A stretch of DNA of 64,000 bases from Sphingomonadales bacterium Ga0077531 (GCA_001464915.1 LNED01000017.1:62001-126000); one strand, 5' to 3'. Counted from the stretch's first letter, positions 9,354-20,330 are shown. Program-made: numbers and translations. The notes: generated from the letters alone by a model not told the origin.

Positions 9354-11669
9354 ATGACCAATCTGGCTTCGTTGCGGGCTTCGCGCGCCGTTCTTTCTGC
9401 TTTGCTGCTGTCGGCTTCGGGCATTGCCGTTGCGCAAACCGCGCCGATTGTGCAGCCCGGCGCGCCGGGGCAGGCGAGCCGCACGCTGACCGCCGATGAA
9501 GCGACCAAACTGGCAGCGTCGACCTACACCGCAGAAGACGTCACCTTCATGCAGAGCATGATCGTGCACCACCAACAGGCGCTAGACATGGCGCTGCTGG
9601 TGAAAGAGCGCACCAATACCAAGGAATTGGTTGATATCGCGGGCCGGATCGAATCCAGTCAGGCCGACGAAATCACCTTCATGAAAGGCTGGCTGACCGA
9701 GCGGGGCGAGCCATTGAGCAACGCGATGATGAAGGATCATGCGCATCACATGATGATGGGCATGGCCACGCCCGATCAGATGGCGGCGCTGGCCGCGGCA
9801 TCGGGGGTTGAGTTTGACCGGCAGTTCCTGACCCTGATGATCGCCCACCACGAAGGCGCGGTCGACATGGTCGAAGACCTGTTCGAGGCCGATGGCACCG
9901 CCGCTGACCCGATCCTCTACCGCTTTGCCAGTGATGTCGACAGCGAACAGACCGGCGAGATCGAGCGGATGGACAAGCTGCTCGCCGGGCTTTCGTCCGA
10001 TCCGCGTTCGGGCCTTGCCGCTGGGTTCGACAATGCGGGTGAGGCGATCATGAACCTCACCAAGGTCGCCAGCCTTGGCAAGCCCGCCGGGTTCTTCAAT
10101 CCCGAAAACCCCGCCGACCTGCGCCCACCCGCTGCGCCCAAGAAGGACAAGGACGCCAAGGGCGAGAAGGACGCCATGGGCGAGGACATGGCGGCCAAGG
10201 ATGCCCCCAAGGATGAGGCCAAGCCCGAAATGGCCGCCGCCGAACCTGCCGCCGCCGATGCCGCAGCCACCCCCGAACGCACCGAGGAAGACCTCACCGA
10301 ATTTGCCGAGCGTTCCCCGCTGCTCGATTTCGCCAACACCGACATGGCGTTTTTTGGCGATGTGCTGGTCGCTGGCTCCTACCACGGGTTCAACCTCTAC
10401 AAGCTGGGCGATGACGGCGTGCCTGCCTTGATGAGCAGCGTTGTCTGCCCCGGCGGTCAGGGCGATGTTTCGGTGGTCGGCAACCTGCTGGTCATGAGCG
10501 TTGAGCAGACCCGCGGGCGCCTCGATTGCGGCTTGCAGGGCGCACCGGGCAAGGTCAGCACTGACCGGTTCCGCGGCCTGCGCATCTTCGACATTTCCGA
10601 CCTCGCCGCCCCGCGTCAGGTTGGCGCGGTGCAGACCTGCCGGGGCAGCCACACGCACTCGATCGTCAGCGCCGACGCCAACCGCCTGGTCGTCTACAAT
10701 TCGGGCACGGCCGGCGTGCGCGAGAAAGAGGAGTTGGCGGGCTGCATAGGCGAGATCCCCGGCGACACCCGCACCGCCCTTTTCTCAATCGACGTGATCG
10801 AGATCCCGGTCGCCGATCCCTCGAAGGCGCGGATCGTCAAAAGCCCGCGCGTGTTTGCTGACGCCAAGACCGGCGAGATCGCGGGCCTGTGGACCGGCGG
10901 CGATCACGGCGACAACACCCAGCGCACCGCGCCGACCGATCAGTGCCACGACATCACCGTGTTCCCCGCCTTGAAGCTGGCGGCGGGCGCTTGTTCGGGC
11001 AATGGCATCCTGTTTGACATCAAAGACCCGCTCAACCCCAAGCGGATCGACGCGGTGACCGACACCACCTTTGCCTATTGGCATTCGGCGACCTTCAACA
11101 ATGATGGCACCAAGGTGATCTTCACCGACGAATGGGGCGGCGGCGGACGGCCGCGCTGTAAGGCGTCCGACCCCAAGACCTGGGGCGCCAATGCAGTGTA
11201 CGATATTGTCGATGGCAAGCTCGTCTTCCGCGCGCATTACAAAATGCCCGCAGCCCAATCCGACAAGGAAAACTGCGTTGCGCACAACGGCTCGATCATC
11301 CCGGTGCCGGGCCGCGATCTGTTCGCGCAGGCGTGGTATCAGGGCGGCATGAGCGTGATGGACTTCACCGACAGCGCCAACCCCAAGGAAATCGCCTATT
11401 TCGATCGCGGCCCGATTGACGACAAGCAGATGGTGCTGGGCGGGTACTGGTCGATCTATTGGTACAACGGCCACATCTACGGCACCGAAATCAGCCGCGG
11501 GATCGACGTGTTTGCGCTCACCCCGAGCGAACACCTGACCGAAGCCGAAATCGCGGCGGCCAAGGCAGCGGTTTACGCCGGTGGCCGTTTCAACCCGCAA
11601 ACCCAGACGCAGGTGACATGGGACGCAGCGGTGATCGAAGCCGCCGAGGCCAGCCGCAAGGGCGGGTAA
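9354..11669 (+). CDS. DUF305 domain fused to LVIVD-type beta-propeller, secreted
   Basis: 771 residues; ATG 9354 follows AAGGGGAC, and the open frame upstream lacks a better start. A signal peptide ends near GIAVAQ. Residues about 50-240 form a DUF305 (ferritin-like) domain with two HH motifs (MIVHHQQALDMA at 70-80 and MIAHHEGAVDM at 162-172), likely metal ligands. A Lys/Asp/Ala-rich linker follows (about 255-330), then an LVIVD-type propeller with GLRIFDISD and SVMDFTD strands. DUF305 proteins are often found with copper or other metal stress genes. I infer an exported metal-binding or surface scaffold protein. Confidence 0.78.
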   Translation: MTNLASLRASRAVLSALLLSASGIAVAQTAPIVQPGAPGQASRTLTADEATKLAASTYTAEDVTFMQSMIVHHQQALDMALLVKERTNTKELVDIAGRIESSQADEITFMKGWLTERGEPLSNAMMKDHAHHMMMGMATPDQMAALAAASGVEFDRQFLTLMIAHHEGAVDMVEDLFEADGTAADPILYRFASDVDSEQTGEIERMDKLLAGLSSDPRSGLAAGFDNAGEAIMNLTKVASLGKPAGFFNPENPADLRPPAAPKKDKDAKGEKDAMGEDMAAKDAPKDEAKPEMAAAEPAAADAAATPERTEEDLTEFAERSPLLDFANTDMAFFGDVLVAGSYHGFNLYKLGDDGVPALMSSVVCPGGQGDVSVVGNLLVMSVEQTRGRLDCGLQGAPGKVSTDRFRGLRIFDISDLAAPRQVGAVQTCRGSHTHSIVSADANRLVVYNSGTAGVREKEELAGCIGEIPGDTRTALFSIDVIEIPVADPSKARIVKSPRVFADAKTGEIAGLWTGGDHGDNTQRTAPTDQCHDITVFPALKLAAGACSGNGILFDIKDPLNPKRIDAVTDTTFAYWHSATFNNDGTKVIFTDEWGGGGRPRCKASDPKTWGANAVYDIVDGKLVFRAHYKMPAAQSDKENCVAHNGSIIPVPGRDLFAQAWYQGGMSVMDFTDSANPKEIAYFDRGPIDDKQMVLGGYWSIYWYNGHIYGTEISRGIDVFALTPSEHLTEAEIAAAKAAVYAGGRFNPQTQTQVTWDAAVIEAAEASRKGG

Positions 11670-11920
11670 GGGCGCGGGCGGGGGCCATCACCCTCGCCCG
11701 CCCGCACGGCGGCTTCTTGGTGCGTTGCGACAAAAGCTGCAGTTCGGGTATCGACCCCTAATGAGACATCGGGTTTGCTGGGCAAAGACCACAGCGGCAT
11801 CGAGGCTTGTCGTCGCAAATTGTGCAGTCATCCCATGCCAAAAAGTATTAGCTTTCAGATTTATTCATGCTTACAGCTGACTGCTGTCAGCGGTGTAAAA
11901 ACCCAAGTAGGAGAGAAAAA

Positions 11921-12001
11921 ATGAACCCAAGAGGGATAATCGGACTTATTGTGACGGTAGTAATTATCGTTGTTGTCCTGAGGGTTCTGGGAGTTTTGTA
12001 A
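11921..12001 (+). CDS. 26-residue single-span membrane peptide
   Basis: A very short gene with all the parts of a real one: Shine-Dalgarno AGGAGAG at 11909-11915, ATG at 11921, 26 codons, TAA at 11999-12001 and a terminator 50 bp later. It begins MNPRGIIGLIV and ends VVLRVLGVL; residues 6-26 form one hydrophobic helix with one Arg at the likely membrane boundary. No homologue is recognised. Small membrane peptides of this type often modulate a transporter or sensor, or respond to envelope stress; nothing here decides between these. Confidence 0.65.
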   Translation: MNPRGIIGLIVTVVIIVVVLRVLGVL

Positions 12002-12050
12002 CAGGAAATCCTGACACACGACTATCCAGTCTTCACTATGATTTGACGAT

Positions 12051-12082
12051 AAAAGGGCGTTGCAATTGCGACGCCCTTTTTT
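12051..12082 (+). terminator. Terminator of the 26-residue peptide gene
   Basis: Stem AAAAGGGCGT (12051-12060) / ACGCCCTTTT (12071-12080) enclosing GCAATTGC, followed by further T. The remaining gap 12083-12394 shows no gene with coding features. Confidence 0.85.
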
Positions 12083-12394
12083 GTTATTTCGGAAGTTTAG
12101 ATCTTGTGGCCGCCAGCACTCCATGTGCCGTTCAACGCCATCTGCCTGACCGAAACGTTTTAGCTCTGTGAGCAGGACAAGGATTTGATGGCTACTCTGA
12201 TGCCGGAGAATTCCAGCCGCCGGACGCGCCAAAGAGAGTTGGTTATCCCTCCTCCCAATGGTTGGCAACTGAACCACACTGCATCGTGACAGTAGTCGAT
12301 GCGTGGATGACCACTTCCAACACAATTCCCGTCATTCCAGCCATTCCGAAGCGACACCGCAAGCTGACGTTTTCCCCGACCCCCCACATAGAAG

Positions 12395-12428
12395 AAAAAA
12401 CCCCGGCGGATCGCTCCACCGGGGTTTG
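12395..12428 (-). terminator. Terminator after the host-attachment-type gene
   Basis: On the minus strand a GC stem AACCCCGG...CCGGGGTT is followed by a T-run (complement of the A-run ending at 12400). It lies about 45 bp beyond the stop at 12471. Confidence 0.8.
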
Positions 12429-12470
12429 CTGATGCGGGCTTGAACAACGCGTCTTAGCGGGCGGAGTGAC

Positions 12471-12881
12471 TTAATCTGCCGCAATAATGGCGGTTTCAAT
12501 CGCCTTGGTGGGCTGGCCGGTCAGGGTTTTGGCGATCTCGCCGATGACCCGCTTGGTCAGCTCTGTGTGATAGTGTTGGCGCATTTCGCCCAGCGTTTTG
12601 GGATCGGCGATGATCAAAAGCGCTTCGATCTCTCCCGCGATCGCTTTGGCGTTGAGCCATTCGGTCGCAGCAGCGCCGTGGGCCAGTTCGCCCAGCTGGG
12701 TGTTGCCAAGTTTCTGGCCGCCATCGTCCTGATGGCGCACGCCTGCGCTGAAATTGGTCGCGTCCAGCGAAGGACTTTCAATTTCCACCAGTTTGGGTTC
12801 GAGCGCCTGACCGTCATTGCAGAACAGGGTGAAGTTTTCGCCGTCAAGCAAGGCGACATGGGCTTTGTGCGGCAATTTCAT
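12471..12881 (-). CDS. Host attachment family protein (PF10116-like)
   Basis: 136 residues from ATG 12881, preceded by AAAGGA. The sequence matches the small 'host attachment protein' family: an N-terminal strand with VALLDGENFTLF, an acidic middle with the conserved F-x-x-G segment, an ALLIIADPKTLGEMR core strand-helix, and a C-terminal ELTKRVIGEIAKTLTG helix. The name comes from the Agrobacterium virulence literature; structurally the family is related to the eRF1/baeRF fold. Its role in this organism is unknown. It is a single gene with its own terminator, downstream of groEL on the same strand. Confidence 0.75.
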   Translation of the reverse strand: MKLPHKAHVALLDGENFTLFCNDGQALEPKLVEIESPSLDATNFSAGVRHQDDGGQKLGNTQLGELAHGAAATEWLNAKAIAGEIEALLIIADPKTLGEMRQHYHTELTKRVIGEIAKTLTGQPTKAIETAIIAAD

Positions 12882-12940
12882 GGTGGGCGTCCTTTGGTTT
12901 GGTTTTGTTGTCGCCCCCGACTGCGCGGCCTCTAACACAA

Positions 12941-12970
12941 AAACCCCGGCGGAGCGAACCGCCGGGGTTT
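12941..12970 (-). terminator. groEL terminator
   Basis: Perfect 10-bp stem AAACCCCGGC/GCCGGGGTTT (12941-12950 and 12961-12970); on the minus strand it is followed by further T. Two more GC hairpins lie between it and groEL (12992-13012, and the CCGGCCA repeats at about 13035-13078). Confidence 0.8.
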
Positions 12971-13087
12971 CGTGTTTTTTGGGTTCGGCGGGACTCGGGC
13001 AAAGCCCGAGTCGTCAGTCGGAGCTGCGCTCCGCTGGCCGGATCGGCGCGAGCACCGGCCAGCATGGCTGGCCGGGCCGCTATCCGA

Positions 13088-14779
<1,692 letters not shown>

Positions 14780-14787
14780 TCAGGCGA

Positions 14788-15075
14788 TCAGCCGATCACT
14801 CCCATGATGTCGCTTTCCTTCATGATCAGCAGGTCTTCCCCGTCGATCTTGACTTCGGTGCCCGACCACTTGCCGAACAGGACGCGGTCCCCGACCTTGA
14901 CGTCGAGCGCGATGCGATCACCGTCATCGTCGCGGTTGCCTTCGCCAACGGCGATGACTTCGCCTTCGCTCGGCTTTTCCTGAACGCTATCGGGAATGAT
15001 GATGCCGCCAGCGGTTTTCTGGTCGGCTTCGATGCGGCGGACGACAACGCGGTCGTGCAGCGGACGAAATGCCAT
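14788..15075 (-). CDS. groES: Co-chaperonin GroES
   Basis: 95 residues, starting [15 protein letters not shown] and ending [11 protein letters not shown]. The mobile-loop region [20 protein letters not shown] and the beta-barrel core are typical. The heptamer caps GroEL. ATG 15075 was chosen over a longer open frame because the family begins exactly there and the CIRCE operator lies just upstream. First gene of the operon. Confidence 0.99.
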   Translation of the reverse strand: MAFRPLHDRVVVRRIEADQKTAGGIIIPDSVQEKPSEGEVIAVGEGNRDDDGDRIALDVKVGDRVLFGKWSGTEVKIDGEDLLIMKESDIMGVIG

Positions 15076-15108
15076 ATTGATGACCTTTCCTTGAATGAAT
15101 GGGGTGTC

Positions 15109-15135
15109 TTGGCACTCTCCCACTGACAGTGCCAA
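15109..15135 (-). promoter_or_regulatory. CIRCE operator (HrcA site)
   Basis: Inverted repeat TTGGCACTC-N9-CAGTGCCAA (8 of 9 positions pair), matching the CIRCE layout TTAGCACTC-N9-GAGTGCTAA. It lies 34 bp upstream of groES ATG and at the likely transcription start, so HrcA should repress groESL when protein folding is unstressed. Confidence 0.88.
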
Positions 15136-15142
15136 CGGAGCG

Positions 15143-15171
15143 CAGATGGTTGTCGCCGCTGCGCAAGTCAA
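15143..15171 (-). promoter_or_regulatory. Probable groESL promoter
   Basis: On the minus strand TTGACT (15171-15166) and CATCTG (15148-15143) are 17 bp apart, ending just before the CIRCE element. CTTGAC/CCATCT also fits a loose RpoH-type promoter, so either sigma factor is possible. Confidence 0.5.
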
Positions 15172-15272
15172 GGCGGCGGGCGCACAAAAATTTTGGGCGT
15201 TTGCCAAAGCTCTGGTAAATCGGAGTCGGGAATAGGGATGGGGTGCTGTGCAAAGAGCGATGGGAGATCAAT

Positions 15273-16364
15273 ATGTCAGACGAGAAAGCGCCTACCGATT
15301 GGGCAGCCGACGTAAAACGTTACGTACCGGACGCCGATGACGGTGTGATTGCAAAAATCGTGAGCTATTGCGGGATCGCGCTGCGAACGCGCGATGCTTC
15401 GATGGTATCGTTCACAGATACGGTTGAGACTGACCGGGTGCGCGAGAACTTTTGCAAAAAGAAACTGGCGCTTGAGGATTCGGACGAGGTGATCGACGCC
15501 GCGATTGCCAAGGTGGGCGAGCGGATGAGCGATACAAAATATCGCAACCGGGTGACTGTGTACTACCTGCTTGCCGAACATTTCGGCAAGCTCGGCCTGT
15601 TCGGCGGAGCGGGGATGAGCGCACCGGCAACGGCAGTGCCCATTGCGCCGTTGGCAGCAGCGGCTCCCGTGGCAGCGCCAGCGCCAGCGCCAGCGGCACC
15701 TGCAACACGAGCTCCTGCTACAGCAACCGCACCCGTGACTGCTGCCCCGCTGGCTGCCGCAACCGCGATCCCGCCCGGCGTGCGCGGCGTTTACACGCTG
15801 CGTCCCACCGCCCCAATGGGCGCGGCTGCGGGCGGTTCGGGCGATGGCTTCATCGGGCTGGCCGCCGCTATGTTCGGCGGCGCGGCGGTGATCATGATCG
15901 GCGCTGCCATCGCTGGCAGTTACATCGGCGGTACATTTGATGCCGAAGTTCCGCTTGCACCTGCGGTCCCCGCCGCGCCGCCTGAGCCCATCGCCGTGGT
16001 TGTCCCCGATGGCGCGGGCGTCGTGTCCGAGGTGGTTGAGGGGCGGCCTAAAGTCTCGGTCTATTTCGATGTGGGCAAGATCGACATCGCGCCCGATTTC
16101 ACCGCCGCCGTCGCACCGATCAAGGCGTGGCTTGACGCCAACCCCGATGACCGGGCGCAATTGAGCGGTTTTTCCGATCCGACCGGTAATGCCGCCGCCA
16201 ATGCCGAGCTGGCCAAGGGCCGTGCGCAAGCGGTCGCCGCTGCGCTGACCGAGCAAGGCATTCCGGCCGAGCGGATGGATCTGGTTAAACCCGCTGATAC
16301 CAGCGACGAAGCGGTTGATCTTTCGGCCGCGCGCAGGGTGGAAATCACTGTAACGGGTGGTTAA
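15273..16364 (+). CDS. DUF2853 - transmembrane - OmpA-like protein
   Basis: 363 residues from ATG 15273 (GGGAGA upstream). Residues 1-110 form a DUF2853 domain (DWAADVKRYVPDADDGVIAK ... YYLLAEHFGKLGLF). A Pro/Ala-rich linker follows (about 115-185), then one membrane span (about 195-220) and a C-terminal OmpA-like peptidoglycan-binding domain with the Asp in SGFSDPTGN and the Arg in AKGRAQAVAAAL. I infer an inner-membrane protein with a cytoplasmic DUF2853 head and a periplasmic wall-binding domain. DUF2853 alone is usually a small free-standing protein, so this fusion is unusual. Confidence 0.8.
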   Translation: MSDEKAPTDWAADVKRYVPDADDGVIAKIVSYCGIALRTRDASMVSFTDTVETDRVRENFCKKKLALEDSDEVIDAAIAKVGERMSDTKYRNRVTVYYLLAEHFGKLGLFGGAGMSAPATAVPIAPLAAAAPVAAPAPAPAAPATRAPATATAPVTAAPLAAATAIPPGVRGVYTLRPTAPMGAAAGGSGDGFIGLAAAMFGGAAVIMIGAAIAGSYIGGTFDAEVPLAPAVPAAPPEPIAVVVPDGAGVVSEVVEGRPKVSVYFDVGKIDIAPDFTAAVAPIKAWLDANPDDRAQLSGFSDPTGNAAANAELAKGRAQAVAAALTEQGIPAERMDLVKPADTSDEAVDLSAARRVEITVTGG

Positions 16365-16418
16365 AGACGGGGGGGCGGCCGGTGTGCCGCCCCTTTCCTC
16401 TTTCCCGTGTGAGAGCCT

Positions 16419-17273
16419 GTGTCCCTATCCCAGAAGACGATTGCCAAGTTCAGTGATGAATTCGATGTCGCCGCGCAGGCGATGATCTGGCTACGCGAAA
16501 GCCTGCCGCATATCGCGGGCGCAGTGGCGGTGCTGGTGATCGGCGTCGTGCTGGCACGGCTGCTGTCAAAGGGTGCCGACCGCGCATTGACCCGGTCTGG
16601 CCGGATCGAGCCGACGGTCGCCAAATTCCTCAGCAACATCATCAAATACGCGCTGTGGGTGGTGGTGATCGTCACCGTGCTGACCCAGTTCGGGGTGCAG
16701 ACCACCAGCATTATTGCGGCATTGGGCGGCCTGGCGCTGGCGGTCGGGCTGGCGCTGCAAGGCACGCTCAGCAATGTCGCGGCGGGCGTGATGATTCTGA
16801 TCCAGCGTCCGTTTCGCGTTGGGGAGGTGATCACCGCCGGCATCGTGAACGGCGATGTGGTGGGCATTGGCCTGTTCACCACCGAAGTCCTGCAACCCGA
16901 TGGGGTCTATGTGATGGTCCCCAACAACGAGTTGTGGAACAAGCCAATCGTCAACTTCAGCCGGATGCCGACCAGGCGGTTCGAATTGCTGATTGGCATC
17001 GGCTATTCCGACAGCATTGATCAGGCCCGTAAGGAACTGCTGTCGCTGGCCGACAGCGATCAACGGGTGCTGGCAGAGCCTGCGCCGGTGGTATTCGTTT
17101 CGGCGCTGGCCGATAGCGCGGTGACGATCGGACTGCGGGTGTGGTGCAAGACCGAAGATTATCTCGGCCTGTCGTGGGCGCTGACCGAAGCGGCCAAGAC
17201 CCGCTTTGCCGAAGTCGGTATCACCATCCCGTTCCCGCAGCGCGAAGTGCGGGCGATCCCGGCGAAGGGTTAA
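16419..17273 (+). CDS. mscS: Small-conductance mechanosensitive channel, MscS family
   Basis: 284 residues, like E. coli MscS (286). Three membrane spans (about 28-50, 70-92, 95-125); the pore helix is Gly/Ala-rich (GGLALAVGLALQGTLSNVAAG), followed by the beta domain (RPFRVGEVI) and the C-terminal cage. It releases osmolytes on hypo-osmotic shock. The start is GTG 16419. Its TAA overlaps the stop of the convergent MATE gene within the shared TTAA at 17270-17273. Confidence 0.93.
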   Translation: MSLSQKTIAKFSDEFDVAAQAMIWLRESLPHIAGAVAVLVIGVVLARLLSKGADRALTRSGRIEPTVAKFLSNIIKYALWVVVIVTVLTQFGVQTTSIIAALGGLALAVGLALQGTLSNVAAGVMILIQRPFRVGEVITAGIVNGDVVGIGLFTTEVLQPDGVYVMVPNNELWNKPIVNFSRMPTRRFELLIGIGYSDSIDQARKELLSLADSDQRVLAEPAPVVFVSALADSAVTIGLRVWCKTEDYLGLSWALTEAAKTRFAEVGITIPFPQREVRAIPAKG

Positions 17274-18661
17274 CTCCGCGTCAGCCCCAGCGCGTCGCGC
17301 CGCCACCAGCGCCAGATCAATAGCACCGCGGCAAAGAACAGTCCGGTGGCCAGCCCGATCCACACCCCGGTGCCTTCGAGCGGGGTAAAGAACCCAAGCC
17401 CGATCGAAACGCCGATCCCCGGCACCCAATAGCTGAAAATCGCAATCCACATCGGCACGCTGGTATCTTGCAAGCCGCGCAAAGCGCCTGCCGCCACCGC
17501 CTGCACGCCGTCCGCCAGCTGGAAAATTGCCGCCAGCGCGAGATATTGCAGCGCGAAGGCCACCAGCGCGGCATTGGCGGGCGCAGCAGGATCGACATAG
17601 ATGGTCAGCAGCAGCTTGGGGAACAGCACCATCAGGCCTGCCGTGAACACCATGAACCCGGTGCCGATCGCCAGCGCCACCCAGCCTGCGCGTTGCACGC
17701 CCACCGGATCGCGCGCGCCATAGAAATAGCCGACCCGGATCGCGGCGGCCTGACCCACGCCGAACGGCACCTGAAACGCCAGTGCGGCCAACTGCAAGGC
17801 GACCGTGTGCCCAGCCAGCTCTGCCGCGCCGAACCGGCCCATCAGGAACGCCGCAGCGCCGAAAATGCCAGCCTCGGCCGTGATGGTCAGCGCAATCGGC
17901 GTACCGACCCGCACGATCTGCCGCAGCCGCGCCCAGTCCGGCGACCACAGCCGTCCGAGCACATGATAACGGTGCAGCCGCCGGTCAAACCGGATTGCGG
18001 CGACATAGGCCCCCAGCGTGAAAAACGCGGTGATGATCGTCGCCACAGCTGCGCCTGCCAGCCCCAATTCGGGCGCGCCCAGCTCGCCAAAGATGAAGGC
18101 ATAGTTGGCCCCGGCATTGACGAAGATCCCCAGCCCGGTGATCGCGGTGGCAAAGATCGGGCGGCCCAGCGCCGACACGAAATTGCGCAGCACCGCCGCC
18201 AGCAGCATCGGCACCATCGAGAAGATGATGACGATGTTGTATTGGTTGGCAAAGGTGATGATCTCTGGCTGTTGGCCCGACACGCGCATGATCGGATCGA
18301 GCAGCAGGCACAGCCCCATCCCGCCAATCCCGGCGATCACCGCCAGCCACAGCGCCATCCGCACCGACCGCCGTACCGCCCGCAGCGCCGGCGCACGCTC
18401 ACCCAATGCCTCGGCAATCAGTGGAGCGACCGCGCCGGTCAACCCGGTCAACGCCCACAACACCAGCCCGAACAATGCCACCGCCAGTGCCGATCCGGCC
18501 AGCTCCTGCTCCCCCAACCGCGCGATGAAGATGACATCAACTGCATAGGTCAGCATTTGTAGCAGGTTGGCAGCCGCAAGCGGGCCCGCGATGCCGAACG
18601 TCGCACGCAGTTCCTGCCCCCATCCGGGCGTTTGAAGAGAGGTGCTGTTGTGCGTGGTCAT
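17270..18661 (-). CDS. MATE family efflux transporter
   Basis: 463 residues from ATG 18661 (MTTHNSTSLQ); the frame continues upstream but without family similarity. It has about twelve hydrophobic spans in two six-helix halves; typical MATE segments include ADGVQAVAAGALRGLQDT and GVGQAAAIRVGYFYGARD. NorM-like members export cationic drugs or metabolites in exchange for Na+ or H+. The substrate cannot be read from sequence. Confidence 0.9.
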   Translation of the reverse strand: MTTHNSTSLQTPGWGQELRATFGIAGPLAAANLLQMLTYAVDVIFIARLGEQELAGSALAVALFGLVLWALTGLTGAVAPLIAEALGERAPALRAVRRSVRMALWLAVIAGIGGMGLCLLLDPIMRVSGQQPEIITFANQYNIVIIFSMVPMLLAAVLRNFVSALGRPIFATAITGLGIFVNAGANYAFIFGELGAPELGLAGAAVATIITAFFTLGAYVAAIRFDRRLHRYHVLGRLWSPDWARLRQIVRVGTPIALTITAEAGIFGAAAFLMGRFGAAELAGHTVALQLAALAFQVPFGVGQAAAIRVGYFYGARDPVGVQRAGWVALAIGTGFMVFTAGLMVLFPKLLLTIYVDPAAPANAALVAFALQYLALAAIFQLADGVQAVAAGALRGLQDTSVPMWIAIFSYWVPGIGVSIGLGFFTPLEGTGVWIGLATGLFFAAVLLIWRWWRRDALGLTRS

Positions 18662-18896
18662 TGTTTGGGTTGGTTCGCTACCCGCCAGCAGGCGAGCCGG
18701 CCCGGATAGGCGCAGCGGCGCTTTGGGGAAAGGCCAATCGCCCGCGCGCCGCATAAAATGCCCTATAGTGCGCGGCGCAGTCGCTTTGCCGCGACATGAG
18801 CCGGATTGGCACACTGCTATGGAATCCCGGTATTCTGCGGATTCTGCTTTTCCGAATCGGTTGAGAGGAACATAGTCCTGTCAGCTTGGGGCTAAT

Positions 18897-20327
18897 GTGA
18901 CTAACAATCGACACACAGATGAAGCTGGGAGCAGTGGCGGCGCAACGCGCGCCGGTGCGCTTAGCCGTCTGTTGTGGACCCGCGCTTTGCCCGGCAGCGT
19001 GGCCGTGGTTGCGGCGCTGACGATCCCCGAATTTTCGGTCGGTGCGGGCGATCTGACCGGGGCACGGGACCTCGATAAGCCGCTCGATCCACCATCCAAA
19101 GCAGGGCAAGGGCTGGGCAAGCGGGTGCCAAACGCGGCCAAGCAACCGCTGGCCGGGGTGCGTTATGGTGCGCTGTTTGAAGTAAGCGCCGCCAACACTT
19201 TGTCCGCTGATCCATCGCGCCTTGCCGATCTCGCTCCGGCCGCAATCATCAGCGATGGTGCGACCCTTGCGGTGAGCCCATCGGTCGAGGCGCCTGCCGC
19301 GCTTGCTGCCGTGGTGCCGCCACCGGTGGGGGGGCTGAACCCGCGCCAGGCCGGGACCGGGCGCACGGCTCCCTCTGCGGTGGATGCGCTGGATGACGCC
19401 GCGACCTATGCTTCCAGTGTGCTCGAAGACTTTGCTGCATCGCCAGGATTGCAGGGCGAAGCCGGACTCGCAGGCGGCGTTCCGGCGATTGCGCGCACGA
19501 CCCTCGGTGCGCCTGACGCGCTGGATACCGTTGCTGCTTATGCGGCGTCGGCGCTCGAAAAATTTGCGGCAACACCATCGTCTGCGGTGCCGTTGACCAA
19601 TGAGCTCGGGATTGTCGCTGATGATCGGCGGATCGCTGCGCTGTCGTCGGACTTGCCCCTATCGGTGCTGCATCCCCAGTCACAACCCGCTGTTGGCGAG
19701 GCGCCAATCGCCGAGATTGCCGCTCCATTTGCCAGCGCCGTTCCGCAGGCTGCGGTCGCCGGGCTGGCCCAGCCCATGGCGGCGCCGCAAGCGCCCGCGT
19801 TGGCAGCGCAGCCCGCCGCCGCGCCCGCTCTCTCCGCTCCGCCGCGCATCATCCAGTCGCCGGCCGCATCGCAGCCCGCCGCCCCGCAAGCCGCCGCCCT
19901 TGCACCTTTGCCCAAGCCAGCAATCGCCGCGCCGCCGCCCGGTCTCGGCAAAACCGGCCCGCTCGCGTTTGAAATCACATCGCAGTTGCTCACGCGCGTT
20001 GATGGCAAAGCTGCTGGCACGGTGGATTTCCAGCAAACCACCACCGGACTTGCGGTGCGGCTGGGCTCGATCGTCGATGTGCTGGGCGACCGCTACGATC
20101 CCGGTGAGATCGCCCGGATCAAGGCGTCTGCGGCGAGCAACCTTTATATTCCGCTGGCTGAATTGCAGGCGCAGGGCATCCCGATCAGCTACGATCCGGT
20201 CTATGATGAATTCAACGTTGGTCAATCCGACACCCGGCCCAAAGCGGCGCGCAAGGTGCATATGGATCAGATCACCACGCCCGAACGCGGGCTTGGTACG
20301 GCAGTGATCGATCAGGTTCGCCGCTGA
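18897..20327 (+). CDS. Uncharacterised Pro/Ala-rich protein beside curli cluster
   Basis: 476 residues from GTG 18897. Near the N-terminus a hydrophobic stretch (about 28-50, LPGSVAVVAALTIPEFSVGA) may be a signal or anchor. Two similar segments, DAATYASSVLEDFAASP and TVAAYAASALEKFAATP, lie about 40 residues apart. A long Pro/Ala/Gln-rich linker follows (about 270-350), then a folded-looking C-terminal domain (about 355-476) rich in charged and aliphatic residues (LGSIVDVLGDRYDPGEIARIKA). It ends 3 bp before csgH on the opposite strand. I do not recognise a family; the linker plus domain suggests a periplasmic or cell-surface protein, possibly linked to the curli-like fibre. Confidence 0.65.
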   Translation: MTNNRHTDEAGSSGGATRAGALSRLLWTRALPGSVAVVAALTIPEFSVGAGDLTGARDLDKPLDPPSKAGQGLGKRVPNAAKQPLAGVRYGALFEVSAANTLSADPSRLADLAPAAIISDGATLAVSPSVEAPAALAAVVPPPVGGLNPRQAGTGRTAPSAVDALDDAATYASSVLEDFAASPGLQGEAGLAGGVPAIARTTLGAPDALDTVAAYAASALEKFAATPSSAVPLTNELGIVADDRRIAALSSDLPLSVLHPQSQPAVGEAPIAEIAAPFASAVPQAAVAGLAQPMAAPQAPALAAQPAAAPALSAPPRIIQSPAASQPAAPQAAALAPLPKPAIAAPPPGLGKTGPLAFEITSQLLTRVDGKAAGTVDFQQTTTGLAVRLGSIVDVLGDRYDPGEIARIKASAASNLYIPLAELQAQGIPISYDPVYDEFNVGQSDTRPKAARKVHMDQITTPERGLGTAVIDQVRR

Positions 20328-20330
20328 CAG

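Noticed and set aside
11861..12325. 154-codon minus-strand frame
   Set aside because: It runs antisense through the small peptide gene and its terminator, with no coding signs.
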